Both the position numbers and the translations under genes were made by a program. Below the pieces are notes generated by a model. It saw only the letters and a list, made by a program, of their open reading frames with translations, had not been told where the DNA came from and ran no database searches. Below, in pieces: positions 47,034 to 59,750 of a stretch of DNA of 64,000 nt (the stretch's first letter is position 1; each line of letters begins with the position of its first letter). The stretch is from Juglans regia. Lineage: Eukaryota > Streptophyta > Magnoliopsida > Fagales > Juglandaceae. The stretch is from the NCBI RefSeq assembly GCF_001411555.2, contig NC_049904.1, forward strand, positions 20,473,370-20,537,369, read 5' to 3'.

Positions 47034-49430
47034 TCTGGCGCCCTAGACCCCCACGTGTGCTTTGGCGGGAGTCGCGACGCCGAGATGCTAACCACACAGA
47101 TCACACCCCAAGTGTAATGTGAAAACCAATGTGTGCAAGCATGCAATATATAAGTGTACATTTATAAACACAACCAAAAAAAATAAAAAGGGCAGACTGA
47201 CTTGCTAATAGTACTAGAAAATTTGAATTACAATTGCATGCAATATATCCATAGCCACTAGTCTCCTAATACTCGACATAAAATTTATATAGTCATCCAA
47301 CTAATTGGAAGGAAAACACCCAAACAATACTACATAAGAGGAAAGGTACTCAAGTCTTCACTCCTCTCAAGCGAAACTGATCCTCCAAGCTTGTATCCGT
47401 CCTTTGCGTCAAAGTCTACGGTTCCGCTCCTTGAAACCACAGGTGGAGACTCCACAGTGAGATTTCGCAATCTCAGCAAGTAAAACCAATAGAATGACAC
47501 CCAAAAATACAAACACGAAAAAATGTGAACATATCATAGCATTAGGAAAAATGAGATTTTTCAGCATTAACAAAATTGTACATTGCCAATATCCTTCCCA
47601 ATAATTTACAGAAAATCCACACAAGCCAAAAATCCACATAAAGTTCATACAATCATTTTAATTACGCATGCACCATGGTCTCCCCTATGGACCAAGCGCA
47701 CACCCTGGCTCCCTTCATCACACCTCGAGTAACGACCGTGCTTATGACTTCGTAACAAATGATGCCCAGCTCTGCATACCAGTACGTACGTGACCAGGCA
47801 TCCTCTAGCAGGGAGGCCACAGAGTCGGCATGAGATTGTTACCGTCTTGTCCAAGCCTGTTGTCACCAGGCGACAACTCACGGGACGTCACTTAGTTTTA
47901 CACGCTCTCGAGTGACCAGAGGAGCTCCACCTAGATAATACCACATCTTAGCTTGGAGTCGTGATACGCATACCTACAAAATATAGCACAATTCATAAAA
48001 TTTAATGACATGCAATAAATAAAATGGAATTATGTAACAAGCAGTTATTGGATGACATGGCATCGCAAAGTACTACAACCAACATAGCATAACAACACAA
48101 TTTCACATTTTCATAACTACACTCGATTTCCCAACGCTTAACCTAGCCCGCGGCCAACAATCCATCACTAACTACAAATTTTATCCCAACACTCCATAGG
48201 GCCCCCAACCACTTTTCATTCACAACCAAACTATAACAAACACAGTTTAATAATTTTCTAATGTTAGTATTCCATGGGTCAGCCTAGGGTTTTACTTACC
48301 ATGTGGAAGGTTAATTCTGGATGATCAAGCGGGCCAACTTAAAGTATCGCTCCTAGATTGAAAGAAAAACTATGAGTATGAGTATGCGCATGCACTTGTC
48401 CCTGCGTAGATGGAAAATTGATTAGTGAAATCAAATAGCAGCCTACAGATTAATATACTAGGCGAGTGGCACTGGCTAACTGTGGTGGCATCTAAAGGGG
48501 CAGAGCATGGCGGCGCAACGTGAAAATTGAGGATCTTGACAAAACGGGAAGATCTACGATTGGGAAAAATTAAAGGGTGACATATTCGACGTAAATAGAT
48601 GGTGGAGGAAGGGAATCTCATGGCGGAGGGTGGTGGCACAAAATAGAAAAAGGGGAATCGAGACTTGGGTTGAGTGGATTTAAAAGGGGAAGTAGCCAAG
48701 CACTGGGAATAGGTGAGGGGGTGGTCGAATGACCATAAGGGAGCTGCTGAAAATGGTGGGCAGCGGTGCACACAGCAGAACCCAAGGCAAAGTCTCTCTA
48801 AATGCACGGGAGGATAGAATAGAGAGGGGAAGAAATCTGGATGAGACTTGAGGGAAGATATGAAAGCTCAATGATTGGTTTTCGAAGGGTGGAAGCTGGG
48901 CTTAGCTCAACGGTGGCGTGACTTTCGAACGATGAGATTTGGACGGCAGATCTTAGTGGTTTGATGTGAGGCAAGCTACAAAGTCTTCATGCAGTGCTGC
49001 GAGTGACGAGGGTCAAGCTTGGGCTAAGTTGGTGGTTAGCTGCAGAAGGTAGCAGAATCGACAGAGCCATTCGAAGAGGCCATCAGGGATGGATAGATGG
49101 CATGAAGTAGGATGGCTAGCGGAGGATCCTTTTAGTGAGGGAGGATGGCTGGTGTGATGAACAATGAAAAAAGGGTTACGGTGGTGAAAGGGAATGCAGA
49201 GAGAGGGAGAGAGCGAGGGAGAGAGAGAGAAATACAGAGGAGACTTATCGACAGCTTCAAGCGACGTTGCTGGGAACCGAAGAGTAGGGCTAGACCTGCG
49301 ACGGTGCACAAGGGGAGAGAACAAAGAGAGACTCAAGGGGGCGGGTGTGCTGCGGTGAAGGGAAAAATGAAGGAGAAGAGAAGAAATTTTAGGGTTTTCT
49401 CCTTCCTTACAAAGCGACGCCATTTAGGAC
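47034..49430 (-). mobile_element. LTR of minus-strand gypsy-like element (approximate limits)
   Basis: Bounded on the left by the degenerate PBS and on the right by a likely terminus ...tttaggaca (49430; TGTCCTAAATGG on minus). It has the composition profile of the other LTRs: AT-rich near the PBS and GC/AG-rich toward the right (48370-49400, with a GA-rich patch at 49195-49235). It contains gagaccatg/ggaccaagcg phrases recalling the repeat motif of the other LTRs, and a GTAAGTAAAACC donor-like site (minus, near 48300). No target duplication was found. Frames on both strands (48370-48807, 49013-49435) are compositional. Confidence 0.55.
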
Positions 49431-49504
49431 AATAGTGGCTAGGCTTTGCTTCAACTTATGGGCATTCCACAGGAGCTGGGCTACAGGTTGGGCTCCAAGC
49501 TAGG

Positions 49505-50237
49505 TTTCACATCTACAACAATATTCATCCCATCTGAAAGTGTTCCCTTGTATATTGATCCAAAACTCCCTTCACCATCTAAGTTGCTTGAGTTCAACCT
49601 TTATGTTCCTAGTACAAGGTGTTGGTGAGAAGTTCTTCTCCATGTTGGTAAATTGTACAAGTTTTCCTGTAGTGGAAAGCTAGGATTCTCTATTTTGCAT
49701 ATTTTATAGGCTAATGAAGGGACCACTACAAGCATCGCTAACCTAATTGCTAGTAACATATACTTCATTAAATGCGATCCTTTGGCCATTTCTTTGTGAG
49801 GAGAATATTCTTTGAGATAAATGAAGCATATCATAAGTGTACAAATGGTCCTCCTAATGGAATTCTCCCTCGTACATTATTGAAAAAGACATTTAGATAC
49901 TTGAGGTATAAAAGTACTTTTAAAGACTTGGGAATCCTTCGAGATAAATTGTTGTAGGAAAGATCTAAGCTCTTCAAACTTAACAATTCACCAAAAGACT
50001 CAGAATTGAACCTTCTAGTTTGTTGACTGCTAAAAAGAGATGAGTTAGATCTATAAGGCCACCAATTCTTATCAGGATATCCTCTGATAGTTGATTTCTT
50101 GACATATTCAATATCTTCAGGACTTTCATATCCCCAATCTCTAATGAAAGAAGCTCAGTTAATGAATTGGATGGCAAGTCAACCTCCAGGAGATTTGTAA
50201 GGGTCCACAAGCTCAAAGGAATCATAGATGTTAATTG
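49505..50237 (-). pseudogene. Broken LRR-RLK, 3' part: last LRRs, transmembrane segment and kinase N-lobe start
   Basis: On the minus strand this continues the protein interrupted by the CACTA element. From 50237 it reads LTSMIPLSLWTLTNLLEVDL, MKVLKILNMSRNQL and IRIGGLIDLTHLFLAVNKL (leucine-rich repeats). Then follow KGSHLMKYMLLAIRL and a hydrophobic membrane segment (AMLVVVPSLAY), WRRTSHQ, and a glycine-loop remnant DGEGSFGSIYKGTLSDG. It aligns throughout with the edge gene (62876-63997). Damage includes a stop where ATERF is expected and shifts between the LRRs and the membrane segment. Homology ends about 49505 just after the kinase lysine region, next to retroelement sequence, so the rest of the kinase is missing. 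An extracellular receptor of this type would sit in the plasma membrane. Confidence 0.88.
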
Positions 50238-50600
50238 CACTACAAGAATTATGGGCTTTTGTCATGAATTTTTTCCCCAAGACACACGGTGGTGGCAAAT
50301 AATTACCAAATCACACGAAAATCATTCATGGAAAATAAAACAAGCATTTTCCCACAAAATTATGTCGGCAAGTAAAACTTTGTGGGGAAAACATGTTTGA
50401 CGGTGAAACAAGGTTTATTGTGGTGAATTTTGTTCGCCGCAATAAGTTTGGGAAAATATTTGATCCGTTCGTGGGTTATAATCTTGTTACGATGAAGTTA
50501 TTGACTTTTTGCGGTGAGTAACTAACCTAGGATGTTTGGTTTTGCGACGATATTGTCCTATCTTGCGGCGATTAAAAGTCGCCGCAAAAGATGATAAAAT
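50238..50600 (+). repeat. CACTA left terminal inverted repeat and subterminal repeats
   Basis: After the CACTA terminus come recurring phrases such as tttccccaagacac, attttcccacaaaatta, tgtggggaaaac and the gcggcga/gccgcaa words (to about 50590). In CACTA elements such subterminal motifs bind the element's TNPA-like protein. An unusual CT- and C-rich stretch (50620-50900) follows and may be the leader region. Confidence 0.7.
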
Positions 50601-50899
50601 TAACATGCCTGCATTTTCCCTCTTTCCCTTTCTTCCCCCATCCCCGCCACCCCACCCCGCGTCGCTCTCGTCTCTCTCCCTCCCTGCGATTGCGACCCAC
50701 AACCTCACGGCCTGTCTCTCGCTGCGAATATGACCCTCTCCCCCCCGCTGCGAGACCTCACCTAGTCACCTAGAGGTAGTCCCCCCACCCACTACGACCT
50801 CACGTAGTTTGCCACCAGTCCCCCCACCCTCACGACCTTACCCAGTTTGCCGCCCTTCCCCAACCACCTCTGCCTGCCGCAATCCAGTAGACGCACTAG

Positions 50900-52090
50900 G
50901 TCGACATAGTGAGCCTCTCTCTCTTCTCCCTTCCTTTTCTCTTTGTGTAATTTGTAGATTTTCCTGATTGTGTAATTTGTGAATCTGTGTAATGTGAATC
51001 TATGAATTTTGTGTTGATTCTATTGTGTAATGTGTAATCTGTGTAATTTGTGAATCTGTGTAATGTGAATCTGTGTATATGATTGTGTAACATATTGTGT
51101 AATTTGCCATCATATGGTTGTGTAAAATCTGTCTATGAAGAGGATGACATATGGTTGTGTAAAACATATTTCCATAAATTTTGAAGACTGAAATCCTGCC
51201 TTTGTTCTAATTGAAAAGTTATATACTAGGGAAGGACTGAGTCTCATATTATTTTCTATTTTTGGTCTGCTCTATTTCTACACATTTCTCCTAAAGACAA
51301 ATCCTTATACCATTTTGCATCATTATTACTTCCTTTAGTTTAGTAGCTTTTGACATCTGCTCCAGCATATCTGCTTCTACTGAACTACTCTTTCATTTCT
51401 AATCTATTTACTTCATTGTCCTCTTGCAAGTCTTCAACTCAGTGAAGCATTCTGCCGTAAGCCACATAACACAAGAAGGACACCTCCCTTGCCTTAGTCC
51501 CCTACAATCCTATATATATATATATATATATAAATTTTCGTGCATTGAAGAATTCAACATTATTTTGTAGACTGTGTATGATCTGAATGTTCTTGTGCCA
51601 TAATTTTTCAATTTTGTTGCATCTGAATTAATTAGCCTATGCGAAGCCCAAATCTTTGAGGTCTTTATTTCTACGTCTATGTCGAGTTCTATATTTTAGG
51701 TACCATATAGGTAATTTAATCAACTGCATCACACTTTCTTGGATAAAAGAGCACAAGAGAGCTGGATTTGACCACACCTTGGTATATGTCTGCTTGTTAG
51801 CGATGAGCAACATATAACTTGATATGTTCATAAGATTATTCCTTGATATTTTCTAAATTTAGTGCTCAACTATAATGCCATGAGCCATAAGATTTGTTTA
51901 TATAGAATTTATTAAGAGTTTAATTTGTTATACTCTGATAACACAAGTCCTGTACGAAGTTTATGTTATCTGGTCTGTGTGCCTAACGAAAACTTCTTGT
52001 TTGAGGGTATGCTTTCATAGTGTCAATGGAAGTAGGTTCTGGATGGAGAAGGAATTTGTATTTTCTCTGCACTAGCTTTTTTAATTTAGG
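50900..52090. other. CACTA interior, no gene recognised
   Basis: Starts with reiterated 'gtgtaatttgtgaatctgtgtaatgtgaatc' words (50945-51110), a small imperfect tandem repeat. The rest is AT-rich with no protein family visible. Confidence 0.5.
51511..51532. repeat. (TA)n microsatellite
   Basis: Eleven TA units inside the CACTA element; a similar run is at 57268-57290. Confidence 0.95.
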
Positions 52091-52093
52091 AAA

Positions 52094-52344
52094 ATGCTAC
52101 TTTGACACCTAAATTTGACACATCATTTTGACACCTCCTTTATTTTAATTTTCCTTATAATATATTTTTTTTACTTCATGGTTAAGGAAGTAATTATTAT
52201 TGTATTGATATTTTTTTTATATTTTTTAAAGATGTTTTAAAATGATAAAAAAAATTATGAATAATATGAGTTGAAAAAAAATAAAAAGACCAATTTGGCC
52301 TAGCGGTCAATTGAATCTGTGCTACTCAAGGAGCAAAGTAGCAC
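52094..52344. mobile_element. MITE-like element, ends RTGCTACTTTG
   Basis: atgctactttg (52094-52104) and the inverted gtgctactttg (52334-52344) agree at 10 of 11. The interior begins 'acacctaaatttgacacatc' and is otherwise AT-rich. Target duplication is not settled. Confidence 0.6.
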
Positions 52345-52979
52345 CGCTCTTTAATTAATGGTAGGATTATGGGAAATATTTGAACATTTTCTTTTCTTTT
52401 TTTGTTCACATGATTTTTCCCTCTTCTTCTCCCAAGCTGCCAGAAGGCCACACATGTATGATTGTACGTGTTTTGCTGCTTCATTGCATTGGCTTGAGTA
52501 GTTTTCATCCACAATCGTCTATTTTTCGTATCTTCACCCGCCGTTCAAATTTGACTGTTAAGCATATTCAATTTTTCATTCATTTAATGTTAAGTTTTAG
52601 GGAGAAACTACTTATAAAAAAAAAAAGTTTTAGGGAGAAACTACAGGCCAGTCTGGACCAGTGGCCATGTTAATCTTAATGTGTCTTAGGGACTAGTTAA
52701 CTTACCTAGTTATCTTCGTGGATGATTCAGAATAGTGGCATTATTTTTTTATTTCCTTTGGGTGGCTATTTTTAGAGCCCACCATCAGTCTGAACTGGGA
52801 AATGTAAACAAGATCTAGGATACTAGCATTATAATAACTCTATGAAACCTGGCATGTGAGATAGATGACTTTGAGAAGCTTATTACCTGGCAATTTGATA
52901 TCAGACCAGTTTATTTCCAGCAATGATCCACAATCCTCTCTTTCTAACACCAACTTTGAATACGTAATGAGAAACCAGC

Positions 52980-53345
52980 AATGCCTTAATTAACATCCAC
53001 TATTTTTTCGTTAACATCCATTTTAATTTTTAACATTCTATTCAATCCTTAATTCTTTAATCCCCAAACCACCACGATCCAATTGTTAACAAACCTTCTT
53101 CCCACTAACCAAATGAAACTCTTTTTCCTCACCTTTGCACCCCATAAGAAGTCTTGAAATAAACTCCCAACTCTATTTTTAAACCTTGTTGGAGGAGGAA
53201 AAATAGAAAGGAAATAGGTGGGCAGGTTAGACAAAGTACTTTTTATAAGTTTGACTTAATCTTCCCCCCATAGACAAGTAGATCATCTTCCAACCAGCTA
53301 ACCTCCTATCAATTTTTTCTATCACCCCATCCCATATGCATGGTA
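52980..53345 (-). pseudogene. LINE reverse transcriptase C-terminal fragment
   Basis: On the minus strand: [13 protein letters not shown] (normally LAGWK...LS-GGR), [32 protein letters not shown] and WLVGRRFVNN, followed by LGLKN-like text. This is the well-conserved post-RT segment of plant L1-type LINEs, just before the zf-RVT region. Only about 110 residues remain, with frame changes. It is nested inside the CACTA element, so it inserted or was captured after the element's formation. Confidence 0.8.
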
Positions 53346-53399
53346 CCCATTATGGTACCATGCATTTTTGTCATGATTTCCATTTCACAACCCATGATA

Positions 53400-56350
53400 T
53401 CAGTAAAATTGTTATCTACAACTTACTAATGTATTGATAACCTATTCTATTAGCTGACTACTGTATATGTGGCTATCGCAGACATTGCATGACTTCAATT
53501 GTCGATATCGATGAAGGTGGGTGAGATGTAAGTGTAAGAACCAAGTTGTGACAATTGCTTGCCAATACATCAGGTATTTTATAATTAACTACTTGAGTAC
53601 TATTATTCCCATCTTGTTGTTGGTTCATCCTTGAGGGTAGGTTTTGCGTAAAACATGTGATTATCTTTAGTGGAAGTTCATGGATTCAAGAACTGTTTAG
53701 TCAATAGCCTCCCGGGGGAAACACGTGGGATTCGTGTATTATATATTGTATAAGTCTTGGTTGGATATCATATGTCCAGACATCTAAGTTTACCAGATGA
53801 GTTTATATGAGTGCTGAGTCTAGGCTGTTGGTAGATATTAAATTTTACTAGAGGTTGTACAAAAGTGTTGTTTTACATTTAAGAAAAGCTGTAACATGTG
53901 CCTATAACATGTTAATAGTGATATGGATGAAGAAAGAAAAATCTTGCATTGGCATTTTAAACTTAGGAAGCATACGAGGTTGTTAGCTACGTAAAGGAAG
54001 CAAAGAATTACTCATGTGATTCTGAATTACATTGTGTGCAGATACAATGGTTACTTTAAATCAAGAGATGTTATTGGTCCACCTGCATCAAAGGTCGAGG
54101 CACGAAAGTTGTTGCAGTGGGATGATGAGCGATTTCTTTGAAGTGCCAGCTAGGGGATGTAGGAGATCCACGTGTTTACCATGCAATATTTCATTAAATG
54201 GAGTAATATGGTCACAAAATGGGGATGATGTGTAAATGTATAAGTGAATAATATTCAAACTGCATATGATGACATAGTATCTAGATTACACTCCAGATGG
54301 ATAACATAGATTGACACAGGGGGTTGGAAAATTAGGCTAGACTTTATGAAAAAAGGGCTGGGAATGCAAATCAGGAAATGCAAACACAGTAGAGCTATAT
54401 GCAAAAACCCCAAAAGTCTACATAGATATTTAGGTGTAGTTAAGCTGGCTGAACCAAGAATATAAACAAATCCCCTAAGCACACAATTTAAGAAGAGATC
54501 TCAAAATGAAAGCAACTTGAACTTCATGCACCTAACCATATATGTTATTAATGTGACACATGTTAATTTTTAACATATGTTAATAAAAATAAGAAAAGAC
54601 ACATTAAATATGAGGTTTTGCTGGCTTAGTCAGGTATTATGGACAAATCTAGAAAAGACAAAAATTAGTCATGTATTACAAATGAAATAAATTTAATATT
54701 CATGCACCAAAATCTTTTTTGACACTGCAGTAAAATTTATGTACAAAGGTGTTGTACAAATTAGGCTCAAAGGCAAATATGATAAATTTTTTTTTACACT
54801 GCAGTCTAATTTATGCAAAGCAAAATTTTATAAATTATTTTGGTAAATATTGCAATGCATGGTGCAAAATGAGAATTTGGCATATAACTTTGAATTCATG
54901 CAAATCTTTAGAGAAGTAGATAAATTTACATGTATAAAGAGGCGGGAGATTGTATAAGGGCCGGATAGTAATTTTAATTTGGGGCAGAAATGGCACCAGG
55001 GGTCATATCTAAAAGCAGATGGCTTCCTCTGTTTCTTGGACAGCTGGCAGTTTCTTGATGGTTTGGTTGGACTTAATATGTAATCTGTTTTTCCATGAAG
55101 AGAAACAGAGTGAAGTCATTTTGGTAGCCTAGAAAAGAAAGCTCATTTGCCATCATTCTTGTTCCAGCGAGAAAGCTCCCAGTTCCAGTGGTTAAAGCTT
55201 GGGGCTGTCTTCATTTCCACCAAGAAGAGCTGCTTCTCTTCTTCCACTAAATAGAGAAAATCAAGTACATTCTCTCCGTGAATCAGGTACACGCAACCCA
55301 GACACAAAACAAGGTACAAGCAGTTTTGCTTTTCTAATTTATTCCTTATCCTCCTTCTGCTTTGATTGATAATTTCTACACAATATTTAGCTATGTTTCA
55401 CACAGTATAACTACATATTTGCTACTTCATTTCAACTGTTTTTTGTTTCCTGACTTTGGGATTATTTAGAATATTGGGCTGCAAATGCAAGTCTGCCAAC
55501 ACACTTTTAGACATTTTCAATTTTGAATTTTGCATTTCAAAAACGTATAGAACACAGATGTGCCAGCACTTTTGGCATTTGGAAAAAATCTTATTGGGTA
55601 TCAAATAGATACCGTAAAAGCTAGTAGAGATTATTGGCTATTTTCTTAGATGTTTCCCTATAAAGATGAGATTTTAGTAGAGACTATAAAGTAGCATCCA
55701 CCTCTATTTAATAAATAAATGTAAGATACATGGTTGATTGTTAAACAAAAACAGAACTTCATGGCAGTTTTGGGTTTGAAAATTTCATATATGTAATAGT
55801 AATACACTTTTCTTTTGGTAGATTAAGAGTTTCAGCTTAAAAAAATGTTCAATGAGCAAGAAAAAAAATAACAACTATATTTTTCAAGGTTTAATAAAAA
55901 ATGCAACACATATGGAAGTTGCCTCTAACTTTTATCGATTTGACGATAACCTAAAAGCCACTTCAGAATCCTACAAGGGGGCAAGATTTGCACATTCCCA
56001 TTACTATTGATTTATCTATGAACCCCACAAAATGAATTACAACAGGAATTATATCCATTAAAGCTTCTTAGTTAATAAATGTATGATGTAAGGTGGGTGA
56101 ATATTATTTGCAATATTAGTAATATTCTAGATACATATATGTGTAGCAGTGAACATCAAACATTATAAATCTATTCATCTATAAAGGCATGCTCTCTAGT
56201 GGTCTATTTATAATGATTTACTCTATATCCAGAGGTTGAATGATCTATTATCTGGGTTTAGTATGTAAATAGTATATTAATAAGTGCTTACTAGTGTTTT
56301 GTTTGCTATATGTTACAATGTTCTTCAATTGAATTCAAGCGAGGGCAAGG
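53400..56350. other. CACTA interior, no recognisable gene
   Basis: Small frames (54032-54235, 54255-54482, 55422-55604) have no family features. A possible 5' leader of the downstream gene lies at 54955-55320 (agagaaaatcaagtac, nctctccgtgaatcaggtacacg with a GTACACG donor-like site), but this is only a guess from composition. No TNP2 motif was found on either strand. Confidence 0.45.
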
Positions 56351-58099
56351 ATGTGGAGATTTGTAAAGAGGGGAAGGAGGGGGCGACTCCAACACTCAAG
56401 ACCAATCATATGTAGCACTCCAGATTCAGAAGCATTGCCTCCGAGAAATATTTTACGAGACGAGGTGGACCCAAATGAATCGACTCAGGCAATAGGAGTT
56501 GCAGGCATACATAGTACTCATAACTTATGCATCTTTTGTGATCAATTCATAGAGGAGTCAAATTGGAGCATTTATTCTGGTTTGTGGATCGTATTTTAAT
56601 CTTGATTTAACTCCATACCTTTTCGAGATATAGATCCACCTACTCAGAAACGGGGTCGAGGGATTGCGTGGGACACACTATTTGAACGCCTCCGAAAGGT
56701 GGGTAAGGTTCCATTGGATATAAAGGATGGCCATCGAGGTCCTTCATGCGAGAATGCCTCCATCTTCACTGGTCGAGTTTCGTGGATCGTTAAAGTATAT
56801 GCCAACATGAGGCATGAAAGTTGGAGTTTTGTACCTGAGGAGGACAAACAAGAGCTGGTTGACCGGGTTACGGTAAGAGAGTTATTTTATAGTAACCAAT
56901 TAAAATATAGTTGTTGACTAATTTCTCTTATAGTGAGTTTGCTTAAAATATGTAACAACAATCATAACTGAACTTGCAGGCTGATTTTGTATTGGATTGG
57001 GGGAAAGATAACCATAGGGAAATGGTTGTGTTGCATTTGTTTGAAAAGTATAATGCATATCATTATGAACGACACAAAATCTACCAAAAATATGGATCGC
57101 ATGAGGAGGCCTTGCGTGGTGGGACACCCATAGTGAAGAAACCTGTTTGGGAGTTGCTTTGTGAGAGGTGGGCAAGCAAAACATTCAAGGAATATATGCC
57201 TTAAATTTCAGCTTCAAGTATGGCTATCGATGTTACCCCATATTTTTTTGGTTTATGTCAGCTGTGATATATATATATATATATATATGTATAGATATAT
57301 ATATTGCTACCTTTTAAATTACAACAGCAAATGTGGAAAATGTTTATACATTTTTTGGATAAAAAATGCAGGAGAAGTCACGAAAAAACACGTCAAATAG
57401 GCAGAAACTAAAGGTGAATCATACCGGCGGGAGGAAATCCTTTGTAAAGATTTTGGAAGAGAAGGTTTGTGCCTTTTATGATGTATTTAGTGAGTATTAT
57501 AAATATAAAGAGACTTGAATATTAACATATATGGTTAATGCTGTGTGGCATAGGGAGACAACACCAAATATGGTCGATTTCTATAAACAAACACATTGGT
57601 CAGCACAGAAGGGCAGATTCTTGAATGTCACAACTGAACACAATTATGTGGAAAATACTTGTGTTTGAATTAACTTCTGTTAAACTATAAATTAGAACAA
57701 AATTAACAGGATATTTGATTTTCTTTCATATTATTTTTAGAATATCATGGTGGAGAGATTGAATGAAAAAATCCCAAGGAGGACTAGGATGAAGCGGCAA
57801 CTGACATTTTCAAAGACGTGTTAGGGTTCAAATCAGGGTACGCACAGGGGATGGGGCACATGGTCATTCCTGACCCCTCTCCTTCAATGAAGAAGAACAA
57901 AGCTTTTATGCATCCAGCGAAGGAAAATGAACAGAATAAGAGTGATGCAGAAATGTATAAGGCCAAACTAGACCAAATGATGGCTGATATTGTGGCTTTG
58001 AGGAGGAATTTCTCTAAATACGAGAAAGAAATGAACTTTTGCATATCAAAGTTGGAGCAAAATATTGAGTCTCATAGAGAGACTCAGCATGATGCTTAG
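56351..58099 (+). pseudogene. CACTA-encoded Transposase_24-family (Ptta/En/Spm) protein, degraded, multi-exon
   Basis: A start exon (56351, MWRFVKRGRRGRL) is followed by pieces with good splice edges. 56614-56872 has KVPLDIKDGHRGPSCENAS and WSFVPEEDKQELV, ending before GTAAGA. 56980-57189 follows TTGCAG and contains YERHKIYQKYGSHEEAL and WELLCERWASKTFK. 57372-57464 holds NTSNRQKLKVNHTGGRKSF. A piece near 57560-57652 has PNMVDFYKQTHWS. A last piece (57737-58099) has FKDVLGFKSGYAQGMGHMVIP and a coiled-coil tail (KLDQMMADIVALRRNF). The WxxLCxxW, N-x-NR-k, HTGG and VLG-x-x-GYa-G-G motifs fit Transposase_24 proteins of CACTA elements. A weak donor (GAATAT) at 57190, a phase break before PNMVDF and an in-frame TAG (57785) indicate decay. 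Confidence 0.72.
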
Positions 58100-59750
58100 G
58101 TGTCCCAAGTCCAATATATATTTTTTGTGGACTTTTTTTGTGGATGTTTTTTATGGATGAAAACAGTCCAATGGCCATTGGGGTTTGTAGAAATGCAAAT
58201 ATTTTTCTATTTGCAGTGAATATCACTATTTGTTAGGTTGGGTATGTTAGAACCAATGCAGGAAAATTAACAAGTGTTTTGGTCTATTTTTTGCTAGCAT
58301 TTTGTATTAGGTTATGATATGTAAGTCAATGACTTTTCAATGTCTTGCTACTTCAGAGAGACTTGTGGTTATGAATGGGTAATTCTTGGCTATAATTTGT
58401 GCATATTATTCTCAGTTTTGCAGACTGTGTATATATTAAACCAGACCACGTAGGCTAATATGGTTTTTGCTTTCATTGTATGCAGGTTTAAGTTGTCTCA
58501 AGTATAACTTAACTGGAAAATTGATGGAAGGATAGAATAATAGTTGGTGGAGATACAGTAAGTTAAGGTTGCTGGCAACATTCGCATTGGAAGGATTTGA
58601 TAGCAGTAAGTATTAATTTTTCTGCGCATTTCCTATTTTTTATTCAAGTTAATCATGCTTGTCTACATGGTGGATGACTTGTCATACTACATCCTTGGTT
58701 GGCACATATCTGGAAGTGTTAAGGTGCAGAATGGAGTTTGGTTAGTGTTATTCCCATCTTATTATAAGACTATGGTTCTCAAGTAGCTTATACCAACTTC
58801 AAACTAGTTGGATATGCACTCTGGTCAGAATATAACTCTATTTTGGTCTCTCTCTCAGTAGATATAATGTTCACATGTTACATTCAGGTTGTAATTCAAA
58901 TATACATTTTGGACATGGTCAGTAGTAAAGTTTACATTATATATAGATGTGTATATATATTGATAGTTGAGCCAAAGTTACATGAGACTAATGGCCATGT
59001 AAAAAAGATATAGTTTCATAACTTTATTCTATTATCCCGGAGAGACTTGTGGTTATTATGTTGATGATGGTAGGTGTTAGAAAATTCATGATTGGCTATT
59101 ATTGACATTTACAAAATTGAAATAATTTGTAAGCTATTGAATGGTTTGGTTGGTTTAAACTAGTTGGTTTGTGGGGGCACCAAGCTCAAAGACTATTGGC
59201 TATTGTAATGTTCTAGCTACTACCTTTGCCTTAAATAAATGTTTTCTATTGGCTAATACAGTTAAGCATGGATGACAATTTTTTCAGGTGGATTTTAGGA
59301 CACCATGCTCTGTGGATCAAGAGGGGAATATTAATGATGTTTTCAAGAATGAAGACTGTCTCAGTGAATCAGCATTACTGTCACATGAGAGGTTTACTAC
59401 AGTGATGTCTTTTAGTCCCAAACATATCATCCATGCTTTTGGGCTGTACTTTGGCTATATTTGCAGACATAATTGTATTTTGATGGCCTTAATTGACTGG
59501 TTCACCCAGTGGACAAATTTGAAAAGTAGAATATTAATTATGTATAATATATGTTGGTAATCTGAATTTTTGGTTGGATTAGTTTTTTGGGTGTTGGTTA
59601 CATTTGTTGATGGATTATTGTGTTGAGAAAGGTTCTATACAGGCCTATTTGTGGGATAAATGTAGGAAGAGTTGATTTTTGGTTGGATTGTTTGTGGGAT
59701 TGATTGGCAAGAAACTGATTTTTTTCATAGTGGCAGACATTAATCAATAA
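58100..59750. other. CACTA interior downstream of the transposase-like gene
   Basis: AT-rich. The 90-residue frame 59288-59560 has no known family; it follows a TTTTTCAG acceptor-like site and could be a last exon or chance. No poly(A) signal can be assigned with confidence. Confidence 0.4.

Noticed and set aside
48370..49435. Frames of 96-145 residues on both strands
   Set aside because: Compositional frames in a GA/CT-rich LTR. No domain features and no splice structure.
53049..53234. Small independent gene on the minus strand
   Set aside because: Its text ([17 protein letters not shown]) is the post-RT segment of a LINE, not a separate gene.
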